This document shows positions 10,515-20,393 of a stretch of DNA of 64,000 nucleotides, piece after piece; the first letter of the stretch is position 1; every line of letters starts with the position of its first letter. The position numbers were made by a program, and so were the translations under genes. Origin of the DNA: Prinsepia uniflora (lineage: Eukaryota; Streptophyta; Magnoliopsida; Rosales; Rosaceae); contig CM064865.1 in the NCBI GenBank assembly GCA_032719365.1, positions 34,956,065-35,020,064 on the forward strand, given 5' to 3'. Below the pieces are notes generated by a model. That model saw only the letters and a list, made by a program, of their open reading frames with translations. It ran no database searches and had not been told where the DNA came from.

Positions 10515-12794
10515 TCTTTCCCCTCCACATCCTTTTTTATGTATAAGGCATGTTGCCTGACATTGTTTGCATGACGGAAGGTGGAGAAGACTTCGCGGAG
10601 AAACTACACCAAACAAACAAGCTGAGTAAAACACACTCAAAATACTCAGGATCAGAAGAAAATTGGAAAGGGATACTTACATGAGCACCAAGATGCATAG
10701 TCTTATCGCATCAGTCTGCGAAGCCCTTCAACTGGAGCTTAGTAATCTCCCCTAGCTCGAACTGAGACCCCCGAACAACGGTGTTCATAAAGTCCAACTG
10801 AGAAAGGTGGAATGCCGTTGTGAGCTGCCCCCAACTGTCATCAACCTCATGGGTCCTGACCACGTCTAGTTCCCCTTCAGCATTTACAAAGAAGGACTTG
10901 AAGGAGGAGTCGAGCGCCAACCTCTTCAATTTTTTGGGGACCTTTCGACCAGCTAACAACAATGTCTCGGAGGGCACAATGATCTCCCTCATAAGCTCCA
11001 ACGTTTCAATCTCGACCTGCTTCTTCTTATGGGCCCTTGCCTCCGGATCCTCAGCCTCCTTGGCTTCCCTCCTCTACTCCAGCTCCCTCTTCTTTCACAG
11101 CCTAGCCTTGCCCACAATCTTCCTTCGCTCCTCGGCCGCGTCATCAATATCGATGACCAACAACGAGCTTCATGTAGCTGCCGAAATTGACTTACCGAAC
11201 CTTTTCGTGCTGACCAAAGTAGGGGGAGTTGAAAACAATGGTTGTAGAGGATCCCCGGTAGCCGGATCCATATTAATTGAGATGGCAGGTCCCTCGGTCT
11301 AACTGGGTGACCTAGCTATCAACAGCCACGGCTTGACTTTAGAAGTGGCCTTACCCTTCAAGGGCTGATGGAAATCGACCTTCGATAAGGCCCTAGCCTT
11401 CTGTGCTTGGACCTTAGCTTCCTCGGCCTACTTCATTATCTCTTGAATCTTTTCCATTCTCTTCGGACACTAATCGGCTGCGGCAACAATGAAATCCAGA
11501 GGTGTTGGCTAACGGAAGCATTGTTAGAAAATTCCCAAATCAACAAAATGAACACTAAACAACTTGAAAGCTACAAGTGGTATGTACATAGTTCAGTTAT
11601 TAGGCCGACCTTCAGGAGGTTATACGGAAGCAGAAGGAAGTCACGACTCCTCTAAAACATCGAACTTATCGAATAATTCCAAGCAGTCGATCTTCTCCTT
11701 GTCGGTTAGGCTCGAACACTTGAAAACCTCTGGAAAAAAAACACAAAGTCAGCAATGGCATATAAAAATATCAACCGCCCTAAGACACTAGACATACATA
11801 AACAAGTCAACAAAGACCCTTGGCCACACCTTTGGGCTGATACGTCCTCGGTATTCTACGTTGAGATTCGGTCAAATTTGCACCTTCCCATTGTCCACAT
11901 ACCAACACAAACCTATGCTTACATGCCTTTTACGATGTCGGCATTTACCAAATAAAGGGACCCCTTACCTTCCTATCCATGGCCTTTACGTAAACCCATC
12001 CTGTTTTGTCCCTTCAGAACTGGTAAAGATAGTTAAAGTGGCCCCATGTCGGCTTACCTTTGTCGGCCAACCTGAAGGCGGTGTACACACCTGTGAGAGA
12101 AATCCAAGTATTCAGATTGATCTAACTGATAGCTACTCCCACATTGGCCACCATTTTCTGGATCCACGGGTGCAATGGAAAGACGACTCCATGGGTGAAC
12201 ACATCCGAATGAAATGCCGTCCAAGATTTCGGAGGGTCACTCGACATGTCTTTCTCCCTGACCAACCTCATCACCATTGAATCGGGCACATGAAATGCCT
12301 CCCTATAGGCATGTATGTTGTCCCCCTTGATCATACTCCATTGATGATCAATATGGCAGACTGACTTTGTAACGGTCACCTCCCACATGGCCGCATCCAC
12401 ATCAATCTCTATGACCATCAGCCTTGATGTTGCACCCTCATCACTTGTTCCAGCCATTTCTTTTCCTCTTTCTCGGCTAGATATAGCCGGTATCCCCTAA
12501 AAAATTGCGGTCTGATCGACCAACTCTACATCCCCCAATACCTGCTCGGCCACACCACTAGTCGAGACAACCTCATCTGGTATTTGAGCAAAAGTTTTTT
12601 TCTAGCTCTTCCTCTAGATCCCTATCTTCTTCGGCCTACGACCTCAGATTCACCTCTAACCGAGATGTCCCTGAAGTAGACGCCGATTCACTTGTCCATA
12701 ACCAGGTTTCCGAAGCGGCCAAGCTAGCTGTTGATTCATCCTCAAAGGCATTCTCAGACCGATTGTCCATGCCTTGAAAATTTTCAAACGACAT
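10515..12794 (-). pseudogene. antisense ORF of the Tat-type element, N-terminal part
   Basis: A start at 12794 (minus) opens an acidic, Ser-rich leader with a stop and a frameshift near 12600-12630. The best-preserved piece is 12457-12122, containing MRLVREKDMSSDPPKSW and FPLHPWIQKMVANVGVAIS followed by a stop and NLNTWISLTGVYTAFRLADK. This resembles the 'putative gypsy type transposon' domain (PF04195 style, LHPF...GLAPSQLxPN). Middle sequence (about 11010-12000) is badly broken, with possible intron-like junctions. At 11001-10711 a readable helical stretch precedes the insertion point. Expression and function are unknown; here it is non-functional. Confidence 0.65.
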
Positions 12795-13232
12795 CTACAA
12801 ATACAAAATTAAAGCTCCTAAGAAGGGAAACATGCAAGACTTAACTCCCTAACCAACCAAGACAATCAAGATATCCAAGGCATGAACATTCAAACATGTT
12901 TATAGCATGTTCTTGCTAAATCACTTAGTGAATCAAAAACGGGCACAAAAATGACAACATACCTTGTTTTTTCTCAGAGGTCCACCATAACAACCGTTGT
13001 ATGCCTTGATTAGAGATATTTTTTATGCTTGCTGGAAATCGCCTGATGTCTCTCTTAATCACACTCAAAATCACTCAATTTCAAAAAGTGAGAAGTGAAA
13101 TTTCACAACTCATTTTATACCACAAGGAAAAGTAACCAGGGTTAAAACTTGTCGTTATAAACCATCATCAGTCAGTCGAAGATTCGCGCACTATCTCGGG
13201 TAGCGGAATCATCACATCGATTACTGTGCACA
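12795..13232. other. non-coding region upstream of the antisense ORF
   Basis: No open frame of note. It lies between the antisense ORF start and the 3' tandem repeats, so it would hold any promoter for the antisense gene, but I see no convincing element beyond AT-rich stretches. Confidence 0.4.
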
Positions 13233-13465
13233 TTAAAAGTGCACTACCTGGTGACTATCAAGCAGCACCTGATCGGCCTGAGGACATCTCCTAGGATGAT
13301 TGGCCACCTCATAGTGCGAGGGTACGCGCAAGCTGACCAACCAAGGTGACATCCACTCACCATTGGTACCCAAGTGGCACCTGATCGACCTGAGAACATC
13401 TCCTAGGCTGATCAGCCACCTCATCGTGCGAGGGTCGGCGTAAGCTAACCGACCAAGGTGACATC
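13233..13465 (+). repeat. 3' tandem repeats of the Tat-type element, first block
   Basis: Two copies of a ~112-116-base unit containing CACCTGATCGGCCTGAGGAC, a GGCCACCTC word and CAAGGTGACATC. The array is interrupted at ACATC (13461-13465) by the next solo LTR and resumes at 16551. Confidence 0.85.
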
Positions 13466-16400
13466 TGTCAGGACCCACCCCGATTTCACCCCGAAACCCG
13501 AGGTAAATCCCACTCCCGTCTGACTCCCCGACACAACACCCAAGTAAACTCACTCAAACCCAGTCAGACGCAGGAGTCTTTAACCAAAATATCTCGAAGT
13601 TATCGTTTACAGAGCATAGTACGAAACACAAGGAAAAATAAAAACTGATAAATTACACGCACACGGAAGACTTTAAACTATTCCGGGATCCCTCACGTCA
13701 CTTCTATGCCTCGGACACTGCCTCGACGTCACGACCCCGCGCTCGCTCCACAACCTGGAGGGCAAGTTAAAACAGAAATGTGAGTGGACCATAATGAAAG
13801 AGAAGTTCTAAAATCATTTATCAGAAAACCGAGTTTAACCCTCCGTTTTGAAAACCACATGCATAACCCAGTTATTAAAACAGTTAGAAACCAAAGTACC
13901 ATATACCACATCATAAGAAACAGAAACACTATAAAACATTTATAGAAATCACAGCATATATATATATATATATCATAAAACTGTATCAGAATCCAGAAAC
14001 AGCAATTCATTATTTTCTGATCAAACCTGCTGGATCTATCCGAGACTTTAAACTCCCGAGTCTTTAAACTCAATCCAGGCCTTAATAATATCCGAGTCTT
14101 TAAACTCCCGAGTCTTTAAACTCAAGGCCTACGGGGGAAAATCAATATATCCGAGTCTTTAAACTCCAGAGTCTTTAAACTCAGTCCGGGTCTTTAAACC
14201 CAATCCGGCCAGTCCCCCGTCACATATATCCGGGTCTTTAAACCCAATATCCAGATCCAGCAAATCCAATCCCAAAACCATTTGAAAACTATTTACCAAT
14301 CCACATCCAAACCCGAATCCGAAACCACTGGTCCGATACCCTTCCGGCATCCAGAACCGTCATTCCGAACCCAAATCCGGAATCCACTTTCCAACTTTAA
14401 AATCCAATTCATTTAATTACCAAATCATGTTTCAAAATCCCTTTGTAAGCAATCAGACTAGTTATCCTTTAAAAATCCCAAAATCCTGGCATTTTCTAAG
14501 AAAACGACATTCTCGTAAGACGTGCCAAATACCGTATTTCTCGAAAAACGTGCAATACTGTAAAACCAACCAAACATACTCGATAAACATAGAATAATGA
14601 TTAAAACCATAAAACAATTATAGAAAACAGTTATGCATGTTCGAGTTTAGAGAAGGGGTCCACTCACAGTACTGAGCCCTACTCGCGTCCCGAACGTCCT
14701 GCACGTTCCTCGGCTTCCTCGGGAAATCCCGATCCTGTCAATCACCGTCAAAATACGTCACTAATACGTCCACGAAAGTTCACCTAAATTCCCTCAAAAT
14801 TCCCCGAGTCCTAAACGTAACGAACCGGAACCCTAAACCCTCACCCTCGCGGAACTAAACTCAAACGACGTCCGATTGACCCGAAACCAACTCCATTGAA
14901 CTCACCATAACTCCTAGACCAAAAACCATGTTGATCGTTTTCCCCATCGCCGCCGCACGCGCCCCCACGTGCCGCCCAAAGTGGCTGCGCGTGGCCCTCA
15001 CGCGCCTGCTACAGTGCATCGGCTACCTCGAGCCAACCCGGTTCGCAACAGTAGCCTGCAACTCAGACCGGGGTCAGCGGTTCACCGTCGTGCCTGCACT
15101 ATTTCCTTCCCTTTCTTCACCTAAAGCTTCGTCCAGTTCCAATCTATCCATTCCCCAGCTCCTCAGACCTCGACACCGCCCCAATCCCGTCGACTTACAC
15201 TCGAACCAGACGGCCAAACTCCCCCTGTTTCACGATCCAGCCACCCAGCTCACCACCCTTCACGGTGGCTACACCAGACTCTTCCCTGGACTTCACTGAA
15301 CCTAAACCAACCCTCCTAGATCTTCGACTCAGCCCCAATCGTCACAACTTGCCCTTTGAACCCACGGCCAAAACAGAGCACACAGGTACTCCCGTTATGC
15401 TAACCTCCGCCGTGTACTCCTCTGTCACGGCTACACACTCAGTCGACTCTTGGGACCTCCCTGAGTCTCACTCTAACCTCCACTTCCCACGACTCTCGCC
15501 CTAGGTCCACAACTTAGCTTCTAAACCCAAACGACAAAACAGAGCAAAGAAACGGGGTGAGGATTTACCTGTCCTCCTGTCGCCGTCGTGAGCTCAGCCG
15601 TGTACCACGGTGTCCAACAAGTCCTCTGCACTCGTCCCAGCCTCCTCTCGACTTGAATTGAGCCACCTCACGGCACAACCACCGTCTCTGCCTCACCGTC
15701 TCTCTGTTTTACCAGAGAACTTAGCCTCAACAACCACCGTGTCTCCGTGCACGATCTCGGTCCCAAACTCGATTATCAACCTCCTTTCCTCTTCCTTTTA
15801 CCCTCACAACTCACCAGACTCACCAACTTACACGATTAACTTCTCAATTTCTCTCAATTCCTCCCTTTGTTTCACTCTGGTTGAAGAACACACACACACG
15901 ATCACACACGGTTGCACCCCAATTATTTGGCCCGTGTGCGTACTGGAACCCCCCAGAAGCCACTACAGCCTTGCCACCTGTCACAATCCACTCCCTTTCT
16001 CTCACACATGGCCCAATCTCAGCCCTTCATTTCCTTCTTTCTGCACAAATCCTAATGTGCAGAAAGACCAAATTACCCTTCTTTTCAACTTATATTTACG
16101 GTTTTGCCACTACCCTTCTAGACCCGTAACTTACACCTCGTAAGTCCGATGAATACGTGCCGCCTGTCATCGAACTCAGGACGACGAGATCTACCTAACC
16201 ATCCTAGGTCAACGTACCAAAACCCGGTTCTACAAAAAGTCAACTATTCTCCCTAATTTACCCAAATTACGGTTAAGCCCTCAACCTTCCGAACATCACA
16301 ACTTCCTCCTCGGATGTCGGAATCGGGCGTGCCACCTGCCTACGGGTTCGTGACGTCCTAAACTACATCCTGGTTACCGGTCAACACCCAATTGACCACC

Positions 16401-16550
16401 CGAACTAAAAGTCAACTATTTTGCCCTGACTAGGGGCAAAATTGTCATTCTACGCTTAAGGATCTATCGGGACCACCTATCCGCCGATTAACCTTACTAA
16501 TCACACCTTAATCATTCTACTAATCCCGGCTTCCGGGACGGGTTGTTACA
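13466..16550 (-). mobile_element. 3.1-kb solo LTR, subfamily A, minus strand, in the Tat 3' repeats
   Basis: In plus orientation it begins TGTCAGGACCCACCCC and ends GACGGGTTGTTACA, the reverse of the subfamily A termini. A perfect 5-base TSD ACATC flanks it (13461-13465 and 16551-16555). It has the same module order as 7465-10509 but inverted: acceptor-like GTCCACTCAC complement at 13780-13789, hairpin minisatellite 14041-14245, donor-like complement at 14658-14667 and GC-rich module near 14940-15010. The exon-like segment is shorter here (14668-14734, 67 nt). No internal region. Confidence 0.95.
14041..14245 (-). repeat. hairpin minisatellite in the minus-strand solo LTR
   Basis: Same stem-TTTAAAG-stem units as at 9733-9939, read on the minus strand. 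Both stem types (GAGT/ACTC and GGGT/ACCC) occur, with the GGGT type at the far end (14232-14245). Confidence 0.85.
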
Positions 16551-17170
16551 ACATCCACTCACCTTGGCACCCAAGTGACACTTGATCGACCTGAGGACAC
16601 CTCCTAGGTCAATTGGTCACCTCGCCGAGTGAGGATTCGCACAAGCTAACCGATCAAGGTGACATCCAATCACCATTGGTACCCAAGTGGCACCTGATCG
16701 GCCTGAGGACATCTCCTAGGATGATTGGCCACCTCATAGTGCGAGGGTACGCTCAAGCTGACCAACCAAGGTGACATCCACTCACCTTGGCACCCAAGTG
16801 GCACTTGATTGGCCTGAGGACGCCTCCTAGGCCGATCGGCCACCTCGTCGAGCGAATGTACGCGCAAGCTAATCGACCAAGGTGGCATCCACTCACCTTA
16901 GCACCCAAGTGGCACTTGATTGGCCTGGGGACACCTCCTAGGCCGATCGGTCACCTCGTCGTGCAAGGGTCCGCACAAGCTGACTGACCAAGGTAACATC
17001 CACTCACCATTAGCACTCAAGTAGGCACTTGATCAGCCCGAGGACACCCCCTAGGTCTATTGGCCACCTAATTGTACTAGGGTCCACGCCAACTAACCGA
17101 CCATGTAGGCTTTGATCGACCTGAGCAAACTCCCAGGTTGATTGGCCACCTAGTCATTCTATGGTCTACG
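16551..17170 (+). repeat. 3' tandem repeats of the Tat-type element, second block
   Basis: Five to six further copies of the ~112-116-base unit, with the later ones (from about 17001) degenerate and the last partial. Each copy holds a CACTTGATYGGCCTGAGGAC-like core and CCTAGGCCGATCGGCCACCT, itself rich in small palindromes. With 13233-13465 the array has about eight units. Tandem repeats upstream of the 3' LTR are typical of Tat-lineage elements. Confidence 0.85.
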
Positions 17171-17311
17171 CAAACCAGCTGTTAACTCACTTATCCCTCT
17201 GCATTTTCCCTCTATCAAGGGCTTAGGGGACTGGGGACTAGCATACTGTACAACTGAACAGGCCTACATGAATAATACAAGCCCTCAACCAAGGCAATCC
17301 ACCTCAGTCAA

Positions 17312-17327
17312 TGACTTAGGGGACTTC
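17312..17327 (+). promoter_or_regulatory. polypurine tract of the Tat-type element
   Basis: A purine-rich run (AGGGGACTT within 17312-17327) immediately precedes the 3' LTR start and is the expected plus-strand primer. A second AGGGGACTGGGGA run lies at about 17225-17238. Confidence 0.6.
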
Positions 17328-17890
17328 TGTTCATACCTAAACTAGTAGGTCTGACTAAAGACCAAATTGACTTGCCTTGTTGAAAGTTAACCAACCATGT
17401 CTGATCAGTCAGCCCCTAGACAACCCCAGATCATGCCAACAGGGTCAGAGGGACCTAGGAAGATTATATCGGATTGGCCATCCAGCAGATTGGCCTATCA
17501 ACCAGTCGGTCTCCTTACGAGCCAACCACAGACCGAATCTCTCTAGGCCGAGGACACATGGTCGGTCAGCCCCACTGATAGGACACCTTCCAGCTCCTAA
17601 AGGCCACAATATTTATCCCACATTGACAAACACCAACAAACACATTCAATGCAACAATAAATATAGGAGCAACCCCCTTCAAAAGATAATAAAATCTTGC
17701 CCTCACGCTATCTAAATTGCTACAGTAATCCTCCCATTTGAACTTACTTAAGCATTGGAGATTGTTAGGCCAGCATCACACTGGTGTCTATTTGCTCTCA
17801 CCCTCTCTCTATGCATTTATTCATCCCTGAGAGGAGCATCAAAGAAGCTCAGCGTGGCAAGACTAAGTTGATCCATTTCTTGCATAAACA
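17328..17890 (+). repeat. 3' LTR of the Tat-type element
   Basis: Starts TGTTCATACC and ends TGCATAAACA. Homologous to 411-1030 with many substitutions and without the two extra segments of the 5' copy. The divergence implies an old insertion, consistent with its decayed pol. Confidence 0.9.
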
Positions 17891-19140
17891 ATCCATTTTA
17901 AAGAAATTTTGTTCCAATATGTCTCTAATATGTCTCTTTCTTAAAAAGATTATATAATATAAACTCTAATTTTACATATTTATAAAAATGACACAATTTT
18001 ATATACGAAAATAATAATTACAGTCCTGTCATATTCCCATTATTTTATTTTTGAAAAAAAAAACCTAAATCAAAATACCAATCTTCCTGAGAGTGAGCAA
18101 CAAAATCACAAATACCGCACCACCCTTCGTGAGTACCAAAATCACAGACGCCGCACCACCCTTCGTGGGTATTAGACGGCGTGGGTTTCCGATGTGGCTC
18201 GCTAAAATTGTTGGTGAGTTTTACAGTAATTCCATTTGTTAAGTATCTACTACGACGACCTCCCCTCCTCCTTCCTGACTACTTCTCCTCTGATGATGAT
18301 GACCAACGACACTACGCCTACTTCTCCTCCTCCTCAATCTCAGACCAACGCCACTACATCACCTCCTCCTCCCACAACCCCGACTGAATCTTCGCCTTCT
18401 CCATTACCAGCTGACTCGACGCCATCGCCGCCGGGGAGTGGGAGATTGGCAACAAATCCTACTATTGGGACCCTAGTCTTTGCAAGTCAAGTTTGAAGTT
18501 TTGGTTGAGTATTTTGAAATTGTTCATAAAATTATTTCTTTAAGTTTATGGTGATGGCATGGTTATTTAATGAGCAAAAAATCTTTTGATGTTGCAAAAA
18601 ATGTCTACTTTATGTTTGGATTACTGGGGACGACGTCTCAAGGTTTGTGCATTGAGGACTTGAAGAAACTAATCCAAGTTTATTGGGGACGACGTCTCAT
18701 GATTTCTAGTATATAAATCAAGTCGGCGGATCGCTGTTATGCAAGTTGAGATCTCAAATTTTAAATAGAAAAAGAAGAATCTGGGAATCACATTGTTGAC
18801 TGATTTGCAAGTTTAGAAAAGTGGTAACTCCAAAGCCTTTGATTTCGCAATTACAATTTCGTTCCCAAATTTCAGATTGAAAAGGGCTGGGTGAATTTTT
18901 GCCCTTATCTTGGATTTTGGCCATTTTTGTCGTGAAAAGGAAATAAAGAACAAAGAGTCAAACTTTTAAGTTTTTTCTTGTCCAAATAAAATAATAGGGC
19001 TATGAGGAGGCTGAGTTTTTTTATCTTCGTATATAAAATTGGTTCATTTGGGTAAATATATAAAATCAAGTTTAACTTAGATAGTCTTTTTAAGAAAGAG
19101 GCGTTTTGGGATTAGTGTTCCCGAAAGAAGCCATATATTT
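17891..19140. other. unassigned AT-rich region between the Tat and copia elements
   Basis: No recognisable complete gene. 18101-18171 holds two ~36-base tandem copies (AAATCACA...CCGCACCACCCTTCGTG). Near 18625-18700 the word GGGGACGACGTCTCA occurs twice about 60 bases apart. The open frame at 18236-18496 is described separately. The inner end of the copia 3' LTR cannot be fixed and may lie somewhat left of 19141. Confidence 0.4.
18290..18496 (+). other. short Pro/Ser/Thr-rich open frame, possible exon fragment
   Basis: From the ATG cluster near 18290 the frame encodes MMMTNDTTPTSPPPQSQ and further SPPPP/TTPTESSPSP repeats, then a GSGR-containing tail and a stop at 18496. The composition resembles the extracellular leader of proline-rich receptor-like kinases (PERK type) or other cell-wall Pro-rich proteins. 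No transmembrane or kinase exon follows before the copia LTR. Low-complexity composition makes chance likely; at best a captured or residual exon. Confidence 0.2.
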
Positions 19141-19370
19141 TTGTTGCGAAGTATTTGAGAATGAGATTTTAGGTTTTCAGAGAAGAAGAAGTTGGGAGAG
19201 GCATAGAGAATAAACGTGTGTTCTTAGTATCTTGTCTATTGAATTGTCATCTAAACAATAAATTGTATTCACCTATAAAAAATAGGGGAATTAGTAGATG
19301 TCCAAAAGACTAAAATACACATCGTACCCTTTACATGTAATAGCCACTAAATATCTATTTATTTACAACA
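19141..19370 (-). repeat. 3' LTR of the copia element (inner end uncertain)
   Basis: On the minus strand the LTR starts TGTTGTAAATAAATAG at 19370, next to the purine tract AATGGGGAG (about 19371-19379). It includes an AACACACGTTTATTCTCT-type segment and a cluster of TCTCCC, similar to 63330-63425. No intact partner LTR is present, so the other end is approximate. Confidence 0.6.
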
Positions 19371-19380
19371 CTCCCCATTA

Positions 19381-19940
19381 GATACTTCATGTAATGGTGC
19401 TGCTTGGTTACACATTTATGTGTTGCCTCGTTAAAATCATACCAGGTAACAAAAACCATGTGGGACAAAAATAACCATGGTCGAAGGAAAAAGAGTGCAA
19501 TGCGCGTGGGTAGTTGAAGTCATCTCTTCTAGAATATGGGTAGATAGTACGTCTTTGAGGTATAATGTATTGGTGTTGCTACACAAAAACCTTGCCTAGT
19601 AAACCCAGTGGGAAAAACCCATGGTCGAAGGGAAAAGATGAACAAATGCATATGAGTCAAATTATGTCATCTTTAAGATGCATTGTTAATGGAGCGACCA
19701 TACCAAAAGTGTGTCTCGTTAAAACCTAGCCAGGTAACAAAACCCAATGAGAAAAAACTAACCGTGGTCATAGGATAAAAGAGTACACGATGGTCTTGTG
19801 AGTATGATTTGGGATACTCAATATACTTTAGGATACTCAATATACTTTAGGATACTTGGTAGACTTCAAGACAATCGGTACACTACAGGATACACAGTAT
19901 ACTTCAGGATACATAGTATTCTTCGGGATACTCCCCCTGA
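19381..19940 (-). repeat. repeat-rich 3' untranslated region of the copia element
   Basis: Two kinds of repeat. Three ~120-base imperfect units near 19420-19780 contain CTCGTTAAAA, CCAGGTAACAAAA and CATGGTCGAAGG. At 19805-19940 about seven ~20-base units of the AGGATACTCAATATACTTT type follow. Such sequence between pol and the 3' LTR is common in plant copia elements. Confidence 0.75.
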
Positions 19941-20393
19941 TATCGAATCCTTCTGAAAATTAGGAACGAGGTAGATCAGTTAGTATACGCAAGCCAATAT
20001 CTTGAACATATTATTGGAATGTTGCTATGGGTAATGAATTATTGTTGTCCTTTATAATAAAATTGGTTCTCATCTGTTTGATATACGCATCATTATCTAC
20101 ATAGAGAATCATCGGTTCATTATTGGTGGAATGCAGTCCACAAGTACGTTGAATATGCCATGTAATGACTCTTCGTCATATATATTCACGAACTATTTCG
20201 TGAGGAGTTAGAATATCTGATTCAAAGATGTAGAAAAAAGGGTCTGTTTCGTAGACCTCCAAGATATTGATGTGTTCCTACTAGTAAAGATGTAACCAGT
20301 TTGGGAAAAGATCCTATATGGGTCTAATAGGTAACCTGTGTCAACATACCCAACAAGGCATGCATCATTTCGAGGACCATAAGGGTTTGATTT
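19925..20393 (-). pseudogene. copia RNase H domain
   Basis: Minus-strand reading from 20393 gives GYVDTGYLLDPYRIFSQTGY followed by ISWRSTKQTLF, the conserved copia RNase H signature. Weaker matches continue (NEPMILYVDND, then IGLRILTDLPRS) to a stop just before the AGGGGGAG run at about 19930. Degraded by stops and small deletions. The other half is at 30463-31177 across the inserted element. Confidence 0.85.

Larger units (their letters stand above)
411..17890 (+). mobile_element. Ty3/gypsy LTR retrotransposon, Tat lineage, degenerate and nested
   Basis: Two homologous LTRs (411-1030 and 17328-17890) bound an internal region. The order is primer site, gag, protease, RT, RNase H, integrase, antisense ORF, tandem repeats, polypurine tract. 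An additional antisense ORF downstream of pol and 3' tandem repeats are known traits of Tat-lineage elements (Tat, Grande, Retand, Ogre group). Without the two nested solo LTRs and their TSDs the element is about 11.3 kb. The bases flanking the LTRs (GTCAA left, ATCCA right) are not a clean TSD, so they have decayed or been replaced. Pol is full of stops and frameshifts and the LTRs are clearly diverged, so the copy is old and inactive. Confidence 0.9.

Noticed and set aside
15610..16143. 177-codon plus-strand open frame rich in Ser, Pro and Leu
   Set aside because: Lies antisense within a solo LTR (13466-16550, minus strand) in CT-rich leader-like sequence; not conserved in the sister LTR at 7465-10509.
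13233..17170. CRISPR-like or centromeric satellite array
   Set aside because: Only about eight ~114-base units with no unique spacers, placed in the 3' region of a Tat element where such repeats are expected.
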